A stretch of DNA of 64,000 nucleotides, taken from Lasiodiplodia sp. COLG20. Taxonomy: Eukaryota; Ascomycota; Dothideomycetes; Botryosphaeriales; Botryosphaeriaceae. Position 1 is the first letter of the stretch. Every line of letters begins with the position of its first letter. The position numbers and the translations under genes were made by a program. Of this stretch, positions 24,335 to 34,999 are shown piece by piece. The notes beneath the pieces are model-generated. The model made no database searches. It saw nothing but the letters and a program-made list of their open reading frames with translations, and was not told the origin of the DNA. The stretch covers positions 2,170,001 to 2,234,000 of the forward strand of contig VNWV01000005.1 in assembly GCA_009801085.1 (NCBI GenBank). The letters run 5' to 3'.

Positions 24335-26794
24335 TTAACCTAAGGTTCTGCCGCCAGACGCAATGCTCTGGCTTGGCGTCCGTGATGATGTGACCGTGGG
24401 CCGCAGTGCAGGGCTCACTCGATCCGGAAATGCGGGGTTTGATTGGTAGGCCTCGTCGCTCAGCGCGCTCAGCCAGCTGCTGCCGAAGTCATTGCGCAGC
24501 GCTTCAATCTTCTTCTTGTAAAGATCGCCATTCACGCCGGCCTCTCCAGACACCATGGAGCTGAAGTCCAGTTCCGCACCGAGCGGAGCCGAGGTGATTG
24601 TGGTATCAATGTGGGGGAGCTGTTGGTTGCCCGAAATTGGCGCAGCGGGAGCGAGAGTCTTGCGAGCTGGAGTTGCTTCGGGGCTTCCGCCGTAAGTGCT
24701 GTCCGCCGATGGGGCGTCGAGCGGGACTGGCGGCGGTGGCATCATCGCTGAATCAGTCCGCTGGTGTGCTGAGTCGTTCTGCGACAACTCCACGATCCGT
24801 CGCTTGGGGCCTTTCCGTTTCTTGATCGATCCAACGACCCGTTCAGGCTTCGCGCTTGGTGGTCCTTCTACGTTCACTTTGCGCTCTTCACCTGGCTTGT
24901 ATGTGGCTGGAGCCTGGACCGGCTTAGCACCGGCCTCTGCGAGAATGCCTTCGACAGGCCGTGGCTTGATAACAGGGGGGTTCGCGTTTTCTGGCACTCG
25001 ATCCACCAGTTGCTTTCGCTCACTGTAGCCGGGCCCGGTCGAGTCGATTACGATGTCCTCTGTGTATCCTGGGGAGCTCCGGAAAAGGTTGAAAATCATG
25101 ATGCGATAATTGGAATGGGTCTTGCAAAAGGGATTCTTGTAGACGTAGATTTCCTGGATCTCCGGGATGCCCGTCAGCCGAGCAATTTCCGTGGGATCCG
25201 TCAGCCTGTTCTCTCTGAGATCCAGACGCTCGAGGGAGAACAGACGCTCGATCCCAGCAAGTGAGGCAAGCCGGTTCGCGCGGAGGTTAAGCGTGGTAAT
25301 CGCCGGCAACGGATTCCTGACGAGCGAATGCAGAGACTCAATCATGCAGTTGGAGAGATTCAACGCTCTAAGGGAGGTTAGGGTGGCCAAGCTATCAGGA
25401 ATCTCGGTGAATAGATTCGAAGAGAGATCAAGCGACTGAAGAGTACTCGCAAGCGGAGCAAGGCTGCTGGCAGAGATTGCCGTCAACCCGTTGTCTGACA
25501 GACTCAGATGCCTGAGGAACCTCCACTTGTTTGGAGGGAGGACGCCCAGAGCAAGGAGGTTGGAGGAGCTGCCCCGCGGCGTCGTCGATCGCGCACTTGA
25601 GTTTGAGCTACCGGAGGAGCGCCGAAGATTGGGAGTGCTGTTGCGAGCATGTGTATATGAAGAGGCGTGTCTTGCGCTCTTCGGCCTAGAAGGAGAAATG
25701 CTCCGACGCCTGGCGCGATGGCCCTTCGACCCGGAGGAGCCTTGCCTTGCCATGGCGACACTATGAGGGCTGCCGATGGATGACCGCCTATCGAACATGG
25801 TCGGCGAAGGCGGAGAGATTGCTGACCTGGAAGTGTCCGTGTCCTTGCTGCCCGGGCTGCCTGAACCGGGTGGAAACATAGGATAAGGCGATGCCTTGGC
25901 GGATCTCCTTCGTCGCTTATCGGCATCATCGAGAACAATGTTGATCAAGAGGTCAGTAGGCTCCTCTACGCCCCCACGTTTGATCGTCAAACTCCGGAGT
26001 TGCTCGGCTAGGCGATCCCACCCGTAGAACTGTCGGAAGTCGACATCGATGATTTCGAGTGCACTCAGGTTCTTGAACACAAACAACGGCACGGCAGTGT
26101 CGAAGGGGAACTCCTCATAGCCAGCAATCAGGCGAGCCTTGTGGTCGGGTGCGAGACGAAGGCACGGGATCTTGGTGAAAGCGGAGTACAAGTACTTGAG
26201 ATCTTCCTTGATGGCCGCTTTCTGCTTTTCGGTTTTGGCTGCCGAGTTAGAGGAGAGGCCAAAGTTTGCCCACAGGGAGGACATCCCGGACATGGCACTT
26301 CGCATGCTGTTAACGGAGTGGATCGAGTCCCGGTCGGACAGGCCACTCTTCTTCCTCTGGGCTTGGCTCAAGAATGACACGTAGTTTGTTGGCGAAGCAT
26401 CCGAATGTATGTTCTCGAGTCGCACGTTCATAGGCCCCACTGGGATTCCCATCTCCTCGAACCGCGACAGGAGATAGAACAAATGGTGTGGGGTCAGAGT
26501 CAACTTTGCAGCCTTGACATGATGCGAAGAGAAGTTCAGGTATGGCAGGGACAAGGCAGCGGCGAAAGTGGACGAAGAGTTCGTCGTGGGAGACGTCGGA
26601 CCGGCTGCTGAAGCGCTTCCGGATGCATTCTTGGGTGCTGTGCGCTTGAGTTGCAGGGCATTTGCTAGCGCTTTCTCATGAGTGCGGACAAAATAGGCAA
26701 GGTTCTGCGTGGGAATCAGCGTCAGCGCGGCATTGAGGAGACCATGTCGTCTGGGGCTTACTTTTATGAACGTGTTTCCATCTTCAGTATCCAT
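24335..26794 (-). CDS. Leucine-rich-repeat protein, STK11IP/nischarin-like layout
   Basis: An uninterrupted frame of 819 codons is present, but 26705-26761 (57 nt) has a GTAAGC donor, CTGAC branch and CGCAG acceptor and would splice in phase 0 to read GNTFIKNLAYFVRTHEKALA. The likely protein is therefore 800 residues. The N-terminal ~300 residues include KIPCLRLAPDHKARLIAGYEEFPF and FKNLSALEIIDVDF, followed by a basic Ser-rich linker. About five LRRs then follow (LRHLSLSDNGLTAIS, LQSLDLSSNLFTEIP, LRALNLSNCMIESL, ITTLNLRANRLASL, LERLDLRENRLTDP), capped by YKNPFCKTHSNYRIMIFNLF. The C-terminal ~230 residues are Pro/Ser-rich with a basic patch (KKRKGPKRR). The N-terminal-domain-plus-LRR order resembles animal STK11IP (LKB1-interacting protein), an inference from memory. 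It is probably a scaffold and has no catalytic motif. Confidence 0.87.
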   Translation of the reverse strand: MDTEDGNTFIKVSPRRHGLLNAALTLIPTQNLAYFVRTHEKALANALQLKRTAPKNASGSASAAGPTSPTTNSSSTFAAALSLPYLNFSSHHVKAAKLTLTPHHLFYLLSRFEEMGIPVGPMNVRLENIHSDASPTNYVSFLSQAQRKKSGLSDRDSIHSVNSMRSAMSGMSSLWANFGLSSNSAAKTEKQKAAIKEDLKYLYSAFTKIPCLRLAPDHKARLIAGYEEFPFDTAVPLFVFKNLSALEIIDVDFRQFYGWDRLAEQLRSLTIKRGGVEEPTDLLINIVLDDADKRRRRSAKASPYPMFPPGSGSPGSKDTDTSRSAISPPSPTMFDRRSSIGSPHSVAMARQGSSGSKGHRARRRSISPSRPKSARHASSYTHARNSTPNLRRSSGSSNSSARSTTPRGSSSNLLALGVLPPNKWRFLRHLSLSDNGLTAISASSLAPLASTLQSLDLSSNLFTEIPDSLATLTSLRALNLSNCMIESLHSLVRNPLPAITTLNLRANRLASLAGIERLFSLERLDLRENRLTDPTEIARLTGIPEIQEIYVYKNPFCKTHSNYRIMIFNLFRSSPGYTEDIVIDSTGPGYSERKQLVDRVPENANPPVIKPRPVEGILAEAGAKPVQAPATYKPGEERKVNVEGPPSAKPERVVGSIKKRKGPKRRIVELSQNDSAHQRTDSAMMPPPPVPLDAPSADSTYGGSPEATPARKTLAPAAPISGNQQLPHIDTTITSAPLGAELDFSSMVSGEAGVNGDLYKKKIEALRNDFGSSWLSALSDEAYQSNPAFPDRVSPALRPTVTSSRTPSQSIASGGRTLG
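26705..26761 (-). other. Stop-free 57-nt intron in the LRR gene
   Basis: The intron length is a multiple of three and it contains no stop, so the reading frame runs through it. Splice signals are canonical (GTAAGC..CTGAC..CGCAG). Retention would insert 19 residues after the ATAAAA codons of residues 10-11. Confidence 0.75.
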
Positions 26795-29415
26795 GTCGCC
26801 GGCTCGGATGGCGCTGCATACATCTACTGCGTGGCCAGGTGAGTCGTCGAGGAATTATAGACAAGCTATGTACGAGAGGAGGCTCCGCTGAGCAGGTAAC
26901 AGGTCAAAGTGCGGTCGAAGAGAGGTAGACGAGGAGCTCGAGAGGCGCGAGGCTTCCGAGACACGGCCGCCTGGGATGCAAACACGGGGTCAGTCGGCAG
27001 GGTCATTTTGAACGCGCACGCACGCGGAGCAAAAGGGAAAGCAGGTGAAATTGCAGTGGAGACGAGGTTCGCGCATGCAGCAGCGGGTCGCGGGATCAGG
27101 AGATCGAGCTGGGGAAGAGACGCCGGAGAGAGAGCAGGTACGTACAGCGAGTGTTACTCGAGAAGGCGCCGAGTATCGCAGTTTGGTGGCCGGGCGGGCT
27201 CGCAGAGATATGGAGGGCGCGGTGCGGCGGCGAGGCAGCGAGCCGGTGAGGTTCTGCTCCTGGGGGAGCCAATGAGTGATGCAGCGGTGCGGGCTGCAGG
27301 CGCCTCAGCACTGCACGCAAGCAAGCCTGCAGGTTCGACGCGGCGAGAAGCGTCGGTGGGCGGACAGAGCGGGCCACGGCGTGCGTCTCGACGGCGAGAC
27401 GAAGGGGGTAGGTGCGATGGGGGCCGTCTGCAGAACAGCGAGGAGGCTCTCCAGCCTTGTGGGGGGGAGGTGTTGCGCTTGCGGCCGGGAGGCGTAGGGA
27501 TATGTTTTCTCTGGCTTCACCCAAAGAGGAATTCCTAATCTCTTCTCACGAGCGGCGCTGGAGGATATTGGCCAGGGTGCAGCTGGCGCCAGTAGTGCAC
27601 GGGGCGTGAAGCTTCAAGGACGCATGAAGAGCACGGGAGTAGACCGTCTAAATGGTACGACGCCAGCAGATTGCGCATTCAGGGTCAGGCCGAGCAGATG
27701 GCCGCAGCAGACGGCGAGCTTGGCCCCGTTGATAGCTGGGAGCGAGTCGCAGATCTGTCCGCCCGCCCATCCACGCTAGCCACGCGCACACCACACCTAC
27801 GCCCGCCGCCAGCGCGCGAGGCCTCATCCTTCAAGGGTCCCCGTCGTCGCCCGCTGCAGACCTCGCAATCTCTCTCCCCCGTCGCGCTCCTCCCGGCCGG
27901 CACAGCAACCAGCACCAACGCGTGCCCGTGCGCCGCCGAGCCAGATAGCCAGCGGCCGTGCAGCAAGCGAGACACTCCACGCTGCTCCACCGCGGCACTA
28001 GGCCGGCGTGCGCGATGGACGTCTGCTCGCCCGCAGCCTCTGTCTAGCTTATCGCCGCGCATGCGGGGTCCTTCCTTAGCAGCGCCTGAGACAGCGCTGC
28101 ATCTGATCGCTCGTGTCGCACGACGCGCGCCCGCCGAGCCAGTCACACGCCGCGCACCTCGACAGCCGGGATGCCTCGCAGAGCGCAGGCCCGTGCCACG
28201 GCTGACGGCTTGTGGTTGCGCTGCATGGACCCTGAGCGGCCGCCCATCAGCGAGCAAACTGAGGTGGTCATGCGTTCTGCCTGCCATCCCTCCCAGCATC
28301 TCCCGGATCTCGCCCTCCAGGTCGCACACGATCTGGCGCCGCTGCCGTGCGTGTGTGCGGCTACCGCGCCAGACCAGACCAGACGGTGGGCTGATGAGCA
28401 CGTCTGAGAGCGATTGGAAACAAAACCCCCACACGGCCGCGGCGCTGTTCGCGTCAAGCCCGCCCATCCTGTTGTTGGAGAGACGGACGGCAACGCGCAA
28501 TGACATATGGATCGCAGTGCCGCGCCTCATCTGCCCCAGGCCGGGCTGGCCAACCAGGCGCGCTCCTTGCATCGGATGGTGGCCAACCCTCGAGCTTCCG
28601 ACCAGTGTGCGTGTGCGCAGCGATCTTCAACCGCTGAGTGCGCAGGGTGTGCGGCTTTGGCTCTGCGCGCCCGCTGCCCTTCCGCATCTGTGGCATATCA
28701 GATCCACCCCACTTGCCCTGATGGGAGAGGCCTCCGACGCACGGCAAGGAATGCATGCGCCAGCGGAATGCCTTGCTTTCTCGCTAGGCGGTGAGCGGGC
28801 GTGCACGGGATCGCAAAGCTCTGCCGGCCGCCTCAGAACCTGCGCAGCGCCCTCGTCTCCAGAGCCCAGGGCTGCGGCTCGCGCAGGGAGGCCGGGTGGG
28901 TGTTGCTCAGCGCTCCACCGACGTTCAATGGGTCGTCGCGCCGTTTCCTCGGTCGCCAGCAGTGGAGAAAAAACGTTTGTCGTAGCCTAATTTCTGGCGG
29001 AAGCCAACCAGCAAGGAGCGCGACGACCACACGCCGGTTCGCTGCGGATCGGCCGCTCACGCTCGGTCAGAAGCTTGCAGCAGCTCAGCGTTTATGACTC
29101 GGGCACGGCCAGGGTGCGGCCTGGGGGCCGCAACCTTACCTAGCCTCGTGCTTGACGTTTCGACGCACGAACGCCACCACCAGCGACGGCGCCGCTGCTC
29201 GTGGCGCTGAGCTGCTGAAAGCACTGCACCGCATCTCGCTGCATCGTCGATTTCCAGAATACGATCACCGCCGGCGTCGTCGTCCGTCCAGCGCTCGACT
29301 CGCGCACGGGCTCCCTCTACCAACCACGGGCTATACAGCTGGCAACACTCGGACCGACAGCTGCACCTCGACGAACTCGGCCGCACATCACCACGACAGA
29401 ACACAGTGACATTAA

Positions 29416-29427
29416 CCCCCCCCCCCC
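29416..29427. repeat. Poly-C tract (12 nt)
   Basis: An uninterrupted run of 12 cytosines lies in the gene-free GC-rich region, about 700 bp from the larger C tract. Confidence 0.9.
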
Positions 29428-30131
29428 ATTTGGGCGCGCCCAGCCGCTGCTCCGTGCTAGCTGCGCAGCATCGGCGAATGCGCGCGGGTGGCGGGCAATC
29501 ACTTGCCGTGGCGGTGTGTTATTTCGAGATGTCTGCGCCAATGCAAAGAATGAGGCGCACGCCTGCGGTTAGCCATGGCTGCCCGCAACCCACAAGTCAA
29601 TCGGCTCTACCCGAACAGCGGTCTCCACACGCTTCTTTTTCTGAGGCTGGTCACAAGGCGGCGACTAACGCACCAGCCGCCGCACCGATGACGTCGGTTA
29701 CCCCTCCATCATCGCGAGACCTTGAAGAAACATCACCAGCACTGTGCAGGCCTGCCCCGCACCGGGAGACGCGTAGTAGCGCGACTCGCCTTCAGCCCAG
29801 CCGCGCCTGGCGAGGCGAAGCACCTTATCCACTTTGCCGCCGGATTCGCGAACCGCAAGCTGGCACCATCTCACACCGACATCTTCCAGCCAGGCGAACG
29901 CGTTCCAGTTACAGGCGGTGAGATGCCCACGCGCGCGAGAGTGGGGTTCGCAACACCACCACAGCGACGTCGATTGCCCGATTTTCAGGGACCGTTACCG
30001 CGAGGCAACGCCCGGCTCTTGCGGTGGCGATGGCGGGAATGTGACCTGCAGGGCGTGGGCGGGCGTTAAACCTCCGTCCTCCATTGGACGTCACGATCTT
30101 TGACGTCACCTTTTTGCGAAATCCTCTTTCT

Positions 30132-30191
30132 CCCCCCCCCCCCCCCCCCCCCCCCCCCCCNNNNNNNNCCCCCCCCCCCCCCCCCCCCCCC
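30132..30191. repeat. Poly-C tract interrupted by eight Ns (assembly gap)
   Basis: There are 29 C, then 8 N (30161-30168), then 23 C. The true length is unknown, because the N run shows that the read data or assembly could not resolve the homopolymer. The opposite strand is poly-G and could form G-quadruplexes, which would also hinder sequencing. Confidence 0.95.
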
Positions 30192-30612
30192 AGACGCTCA
30201 GGAGATCATCTGGGTTGGGCTCCAAGCAGTCGCCCACATTTCTCTGCGTCGTCACCCGATGAGTCAAAGAATACCTCCAGACATTGACGTCCGTGAGGTC
30301 TGTCCCCGGCTACGACAATCTGAAACTGGAAATTGGTAAACCAATCATCGCCCGTGCCAGACCAAAACTCAGACACGCCGCGACCGTTGCACGCCGCGAC
30401 CGTTGGGCGCGAGGGCCACCGCACGGATTAGGAAATGTTCGCCCGGCTGGACCCGGCGGCCCTTGAACCGCAGGAACAGTTCAAAGCCCAGACCGAGTTT
30501 CATAGAGGTAGGAGAAGGCGACAATCCATTGGTCAATTTCGATTCTTCTATCTATGCCACACCAAAACAGTCGTTATTTTGTTGCCCTCCACTCCGCACT
30601 TGGTCCACTAAA

Positions 30613-32530
30613 TCAGTACACATAGAACCTGTTCCCGCCCTCCCTCAACGTCTTGCGGTTCAACATGCGGTAATAGAAGCGCAGGGCTAGTCCTCCAACA
30701 GCCACGAAGAAGAGCAGCCCCGCATTCACAAAGTGCCCGGTAGGATAGCCTTTGGTCTTTTCCTCGGCCTTGTAGATCCACACCCCTGTAATCTGGCCCG
30801 GTGCCCCGAAAGATACATTTAGGGCAATGGCAAGACCCGTGGCTGCTGTATTGAACATGTTCGAAGAGAGCCAGCCAAGGAGTGGGGGGATGCATGAAAA
30901 GGTACCCGAGGTGGCAACGATCAGACAGCCATAGCGTTGCTGTGGGTCGTTCAATCAGATAATTTCTCGTAGGTCGGAAGAAAGAACGAACGTACCAGAT
31001 AAGCATCCGGGGCGAGGGTTGCTGAAGCTAGGAAGCCTGCCGTGCCGATAGTCGCAAGGCAAGCCGAATGTAGGGCGCGCCTGCAGCCAAGGTCAGTAAA
31101 GGGTTTGCTTCTTTAACTGCGATCGACATACGCATTGAAATGATCCGCGGACCAAGCCACGGCCACCGTAACCACATACGCGACCGCGTATGGCGGCACG
31201 GTCATGAGCTGGGCCTTCAGCCCCTTGTAGTTCAGGCCGGCCGTTATACTCGGCGCAAACAAACTCAGGGCACTGTATGGTGCCGAGATACCAAAGTACA
31301 GCGCGTAGTGCAGATACAAACGCCAATCCGTCAGGGTCTCCTTCGCGTCTTTCCAGGTCATGCTTTTTGCGCCACCCTGAGATCCGTCGAGGCGCAAGCG
31401 ATCAGCTGCCAAGGCCTTCTCTTCGCTGGACAGCCAGCTCGCGGTTTCCGGGTAGTCAGGTAAGGCGAACCAAATAAAGACCGCACAGGCGCATGACGGA
31501 ATACCCTCAAGAATGAACAACCAACGCCAGGCAGACATTCCGGAGGTACCGTTCATGTAACCCACGCCGTACGCAATTGCGCCGCCGAACGCTCCTGCAA
31601 GTGTCGCAGAGGCAATCATGACCCCGACACGGAGACTACGCTCTTCGCTTCGATACCAGAACGCTTGGAAGGTCAGCCATTAATCTCCCGAGTCAGATTT
31701 GAGTCGAAGAAAGTCCCTTACTGAAATAATAGATAAGACCAGGGAAGAGGCCTGCACAGTTCGTTAGCAGGGATGAGCCCGGCGCAATGATCAGAGTTTC
31801 AAGCCCTACCCGCTTCAAAAATACCCTGCAAACATCGTCAGTACAGATCGCTGAAATAAGCCAGTGGTACTTACGAGCAAAAACCGGACAGCAGTGACCG
31901 CGGCGAAGTTATGAGAACCTCCAAGACCGATGGTAATGGCTCCCCAGGAAAACATCAGAAAGCTTATCCACCTCGAAGGTTTTACCTTTTTTAGCAGATA
32001 ATTCGAAGGCACCTCGAAAATGCTGCTCCATCGTATTAGCCATACTTTGCGCACGGTTACCAGGGCACAGCGGACAAGGACGCACGTATACGCTATCAGA
32101 AACACCATCAGAGCTATGGTGTATTGGTAATTTGTCATGTTGGTCTCGGATAGCAGGTCATGGCCCTCATCTGCATTCAGAACTTTGGCATTTCCGATAT
32201 TCGACCTTCACCTAAAATCAGACTTGTTCAAGGCAACAGCCCAGAGTTCGGACCTGTCGAGATAACAAAGCAAATAGCACAAACTGGTGATCGGCATGAT
32301 GCGGATATCCTGCCGCCAGAGCAAAGCCTTGTCGGCTGCGGATTTGTGCTGATTGTAGTCTGCATGGACAGCTTCATTCTGCATGGGTTTAGCTTCTTGC
32401 TCTCGCGGGAGAGCGGCCAACGCACCTGCAGCTCCTTTCCAGACTCCACGTCGTCCACCATGACAGGAGGCTCTGCCTTCGGGCCTTCCTGGATGACCGG
32501 ATTGCTGCTGAGCGGCGCTGCCTTCTCCAT
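30613..32530 (-). CDS. MFS transporter, anion:cation symporter family (Dal5/Tna1-like)
   Basis: Nine exons join with correct phase: 32426-32530, 32254-32378, 32086-32205, 31875-32022, 31810-31825, 31722-31751, 31132-31663, 30996-31080 and 30613-30939, giving 495 residues. The fifth exon is only 16 nt and the sixth 30 nt. The spliced protein reads smoothly through family motifs: RIMPITSLCYLLCYLDRSNIGNAKVLN, MTNYQYTIALMVFLIAYTIFEVPSNYLLKK, RFLLGIFEAGLFPGLIYYFTFWYRSEER and WRWLFILEGIP, then six further hydrophobic spans. Such permeases import organic anions (allantoate, nicotinate, other carboxylates, vitamins) with protons at the plasma membrane; the substrate here is not readable. Intron 2 has an unusual GTCCGA donor. 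The nearest gene, divergent at 2.5 kb, is a tannase/feruloyl esterase, so an aromatic acid is a reasonable guess. Confidence 0.93.
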
Positions 32531-34999
32531 CCTTCCGGGACGCTTGAAGATGTTGTAGGTGCAAGGGATTCGAATACCACAACTTCGGACTTCCGTGAAC
32601 GTGGGGGGCAGAGAGGAGGGGGTCAAGAAGTAAGGTTGTTAACATTCCTCCTGGGCTGAAAAGATGAGGGGTAACAAAAATGGGGCGGTTAGCCTGGATT
32701 GTTCACCGAGGCCGCATTCCAGCATTCCTGGGGACGGGTTTGCATCTTTGCTGGGGGCATTGACCCGGCGTGATCAATGCTAACAGCTATTTGCTCGGTT
32801 AAGCCAGCGTGGTACGGAAAGGACCCGCTTCTTGTCAGCTTTGCCGAGCGCGGGGAAGTGGGTGTGGGGGAAGAAGGCCTTCCCTCGCTTTGCGACTCTC
32901 GTGGCACCAAAACTTGTCCATTATTTGAACTGACACCTCCAAGCAGCTCGCAATATGGCCCTACCAGGAGACATGATTCCCTCATCGGCGTCTGAGTCTT
33001 CTATCAGAAGCAGAGTCGCCACGGCGCGTTTGCAGGATGGCGCATTGCTGTCATGTCGTGCACCCCGACCCGAGACAGGCTTTGCCTCCTTTCAGAGGGA
33101 GAGTGGATGAGGCCATCCTGTGCCGCCGCACCATCGACCTTTCACGAGCTGCATGCGCCCGGACTTGAGCGACTATTGACAGCTCAAGTGCCACAGACCC
33201 GAGTCTTGAAGTGCCGACTTCGAGTGGCCTGCCACGGATCGTATTGACAAGCGCCTCGCCCTCTTCCCCGACCAGTCCCTTGCGTCGCCACCCCTCAATC
33301 GCACTTGAGCCTCACGTCTCTCCTTCTTATTGGATTGCTAAGTGGGTGTGACTGAAGCGCATTACGCTATCTGGTGCTACCCTAACGTTATCGAGCAACA
33401 CCAGACGTCGCTTTTATCCGGCCCCTTCAGCGAAGATCAGGACCCCATTGTCCAATCCAGTGCTGCTACGTTCGAGTTTGCATTGCCACATCTTTGGTCT
33501 TGCAAATGAATCTTCGGGCAGCGACTCCTGGCAACTCCTGGAAGGCGGGTTGGAGCAAGGCACGTTCCAGACAGGCAACGGATCAGCTATTCACGCGAAT
33601 GCACCATGGCATAATCTCTTGCCACGCGTCTGCAGCGTCACGGTGGTGGCGAGGGACGATGTCTCCGGAAGCCGCTTTCCAGACCGTTTCGAAGCTTCAT
33701 GGGGCGGGGAGGCCGGACGTGCAACAGTCGATGTGGGGTTCCGACAGGTGGGCCTGACCGCTGGTTTGCCTCCGCGGCGGTAGGTTTGGGATGGCAGATC
33801 TTGTGGCATGAAGAAACGGTACAATGGGTGCCTGTCTTCTCCCCTGGCGCCGCCTGTTGACGATCCGCGGGCCCTTATTTGACAACCCTGTTTAGTTGTC
33901 GTCTGATCAAGCTTAGGTCGCAGCGATGCGTGGTATTAAGTAAAGGGTCCAGTTCTCTAAAACTCTAAAACAACTAGGTATGAGGACCCTGAGGAGATTT
34001 GCATGCTCGGATGGTGGCGCATCCAGGTAGCGAGGATTCTTGCTACACCCCGGCCAGGCACTAAGGGTCTGAGAGTTTAGTGCACGAAGGCAATTGGAGC
34101 AGGAGTGAAACAGAGGCGGTAGACATCGAAGCGTCGTAGCCGTGACGTGACGCAGGAAGTGGTAGCCACATGCATATCCCGTGCCATATGTCGAAGCCCA
34201 CAGAATAACCTCTAACCGGCGATTGCTGTCCATGTGCCGTAGGAATTCTCCATGGGCGGCCGCGGGGGTCAAGCTCCCAGTGCGGAAGCTCTTCGGCAGA
34301 CCCCACAATTCGTGGAGGCTCCGCGTCAGGTGCTCCCGGTCTGCGGCCTTGCATCATCGTTCGAACATCACGCCTCTATCTCCCGAAGATGGCTGTTCAA
34401 GCGCCTGCAGACGTGCTCGTGCTCCGCGTCTCGTGTGGCTTAAACCCGGATTTGCGCTTTTTCGGTCTCTTTCTCCCCGGAACCCCTCACTAACTTCTCA
34501 AACCCTCACTCTTCCCAGCCGGCAATTCCCAGCTCAACCCTCCCTGTCAGGACTCCATGAGTCGCGCTCATGGCACCGGCTCAACCACCGCTGCGCGTGT
34601 CGCCCGCCTCTATCGTGCAAAAATGCCAATTGCCAGACGTGTTGATGCACAATGGATACCAGCATTCTCTAGCGCTGGCCGGCCTGCCTTGAATCTTGCA
34701 TAAGGCCACCCGACTGGTAGGCCGTATTTCATGATTTGACCCTGATGGTTTGCGGCTAAAACCGCCGGGCAAGAAAAACCAGGTGGAGCAAGAGGGTTCG
34801 GGAATAGGCTTGGTCGGAGTTCTACCCGTCAAAACATAAGAGGTTTCCCCCCTCTATCAATCTCCGTGACACTGGCTTGTTTCTTCGTTTAACGGTACCG
34901 AGAGAGCAAGGAAGCCTTGCGTTAACTGTCCTATCCGGCCCGAGACCGTTGCGCGCCGCCGCGCCTCAAAGGATTTCAAAACCAACTGTCCCGTCCGAA
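32531..34999. other. Bidirectional spacer between MFS transporter and esterase
   Basis: The 2.5 kb between divergent starts carries both promoters. The frames seen (33448-33783 +, 33913-34308 -, 34181-34645 +) overlap one another and have no recognisable protein character. No repeat was seen. Confidence 0.5.

Larger units (their letters stand above)
26795..30612. other. GC-rich region without a supportable gene
   Basis: The 3.8 kb between the LRR gene start and the 3' end of the MFS gene holds two overlapping opposite-strand frames (27671-28990 + and 27685-28572 -). Both are Arg/Ala/Pro-rich with no domain, as expected for GC-rich non-coding DNA. It also holds two poly-C tracts, one with an N run. 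An untranslated RNA cannot be excluded. Confidence 0.45.

Noticed and set aside
27685..28572. 295-codon minus-strand frame in the GC-rich region
   Set aside because: Same reason as its plus-strand partner; no splice context or conserved motif.
27671..28990. 439-codon plus-strand frame in the GC-rich region
   Set aside because: Arg/Ala/Pro/Ser-rich, no domain, overlapped by an equally open opposite frame; expected by chance at this GC content.
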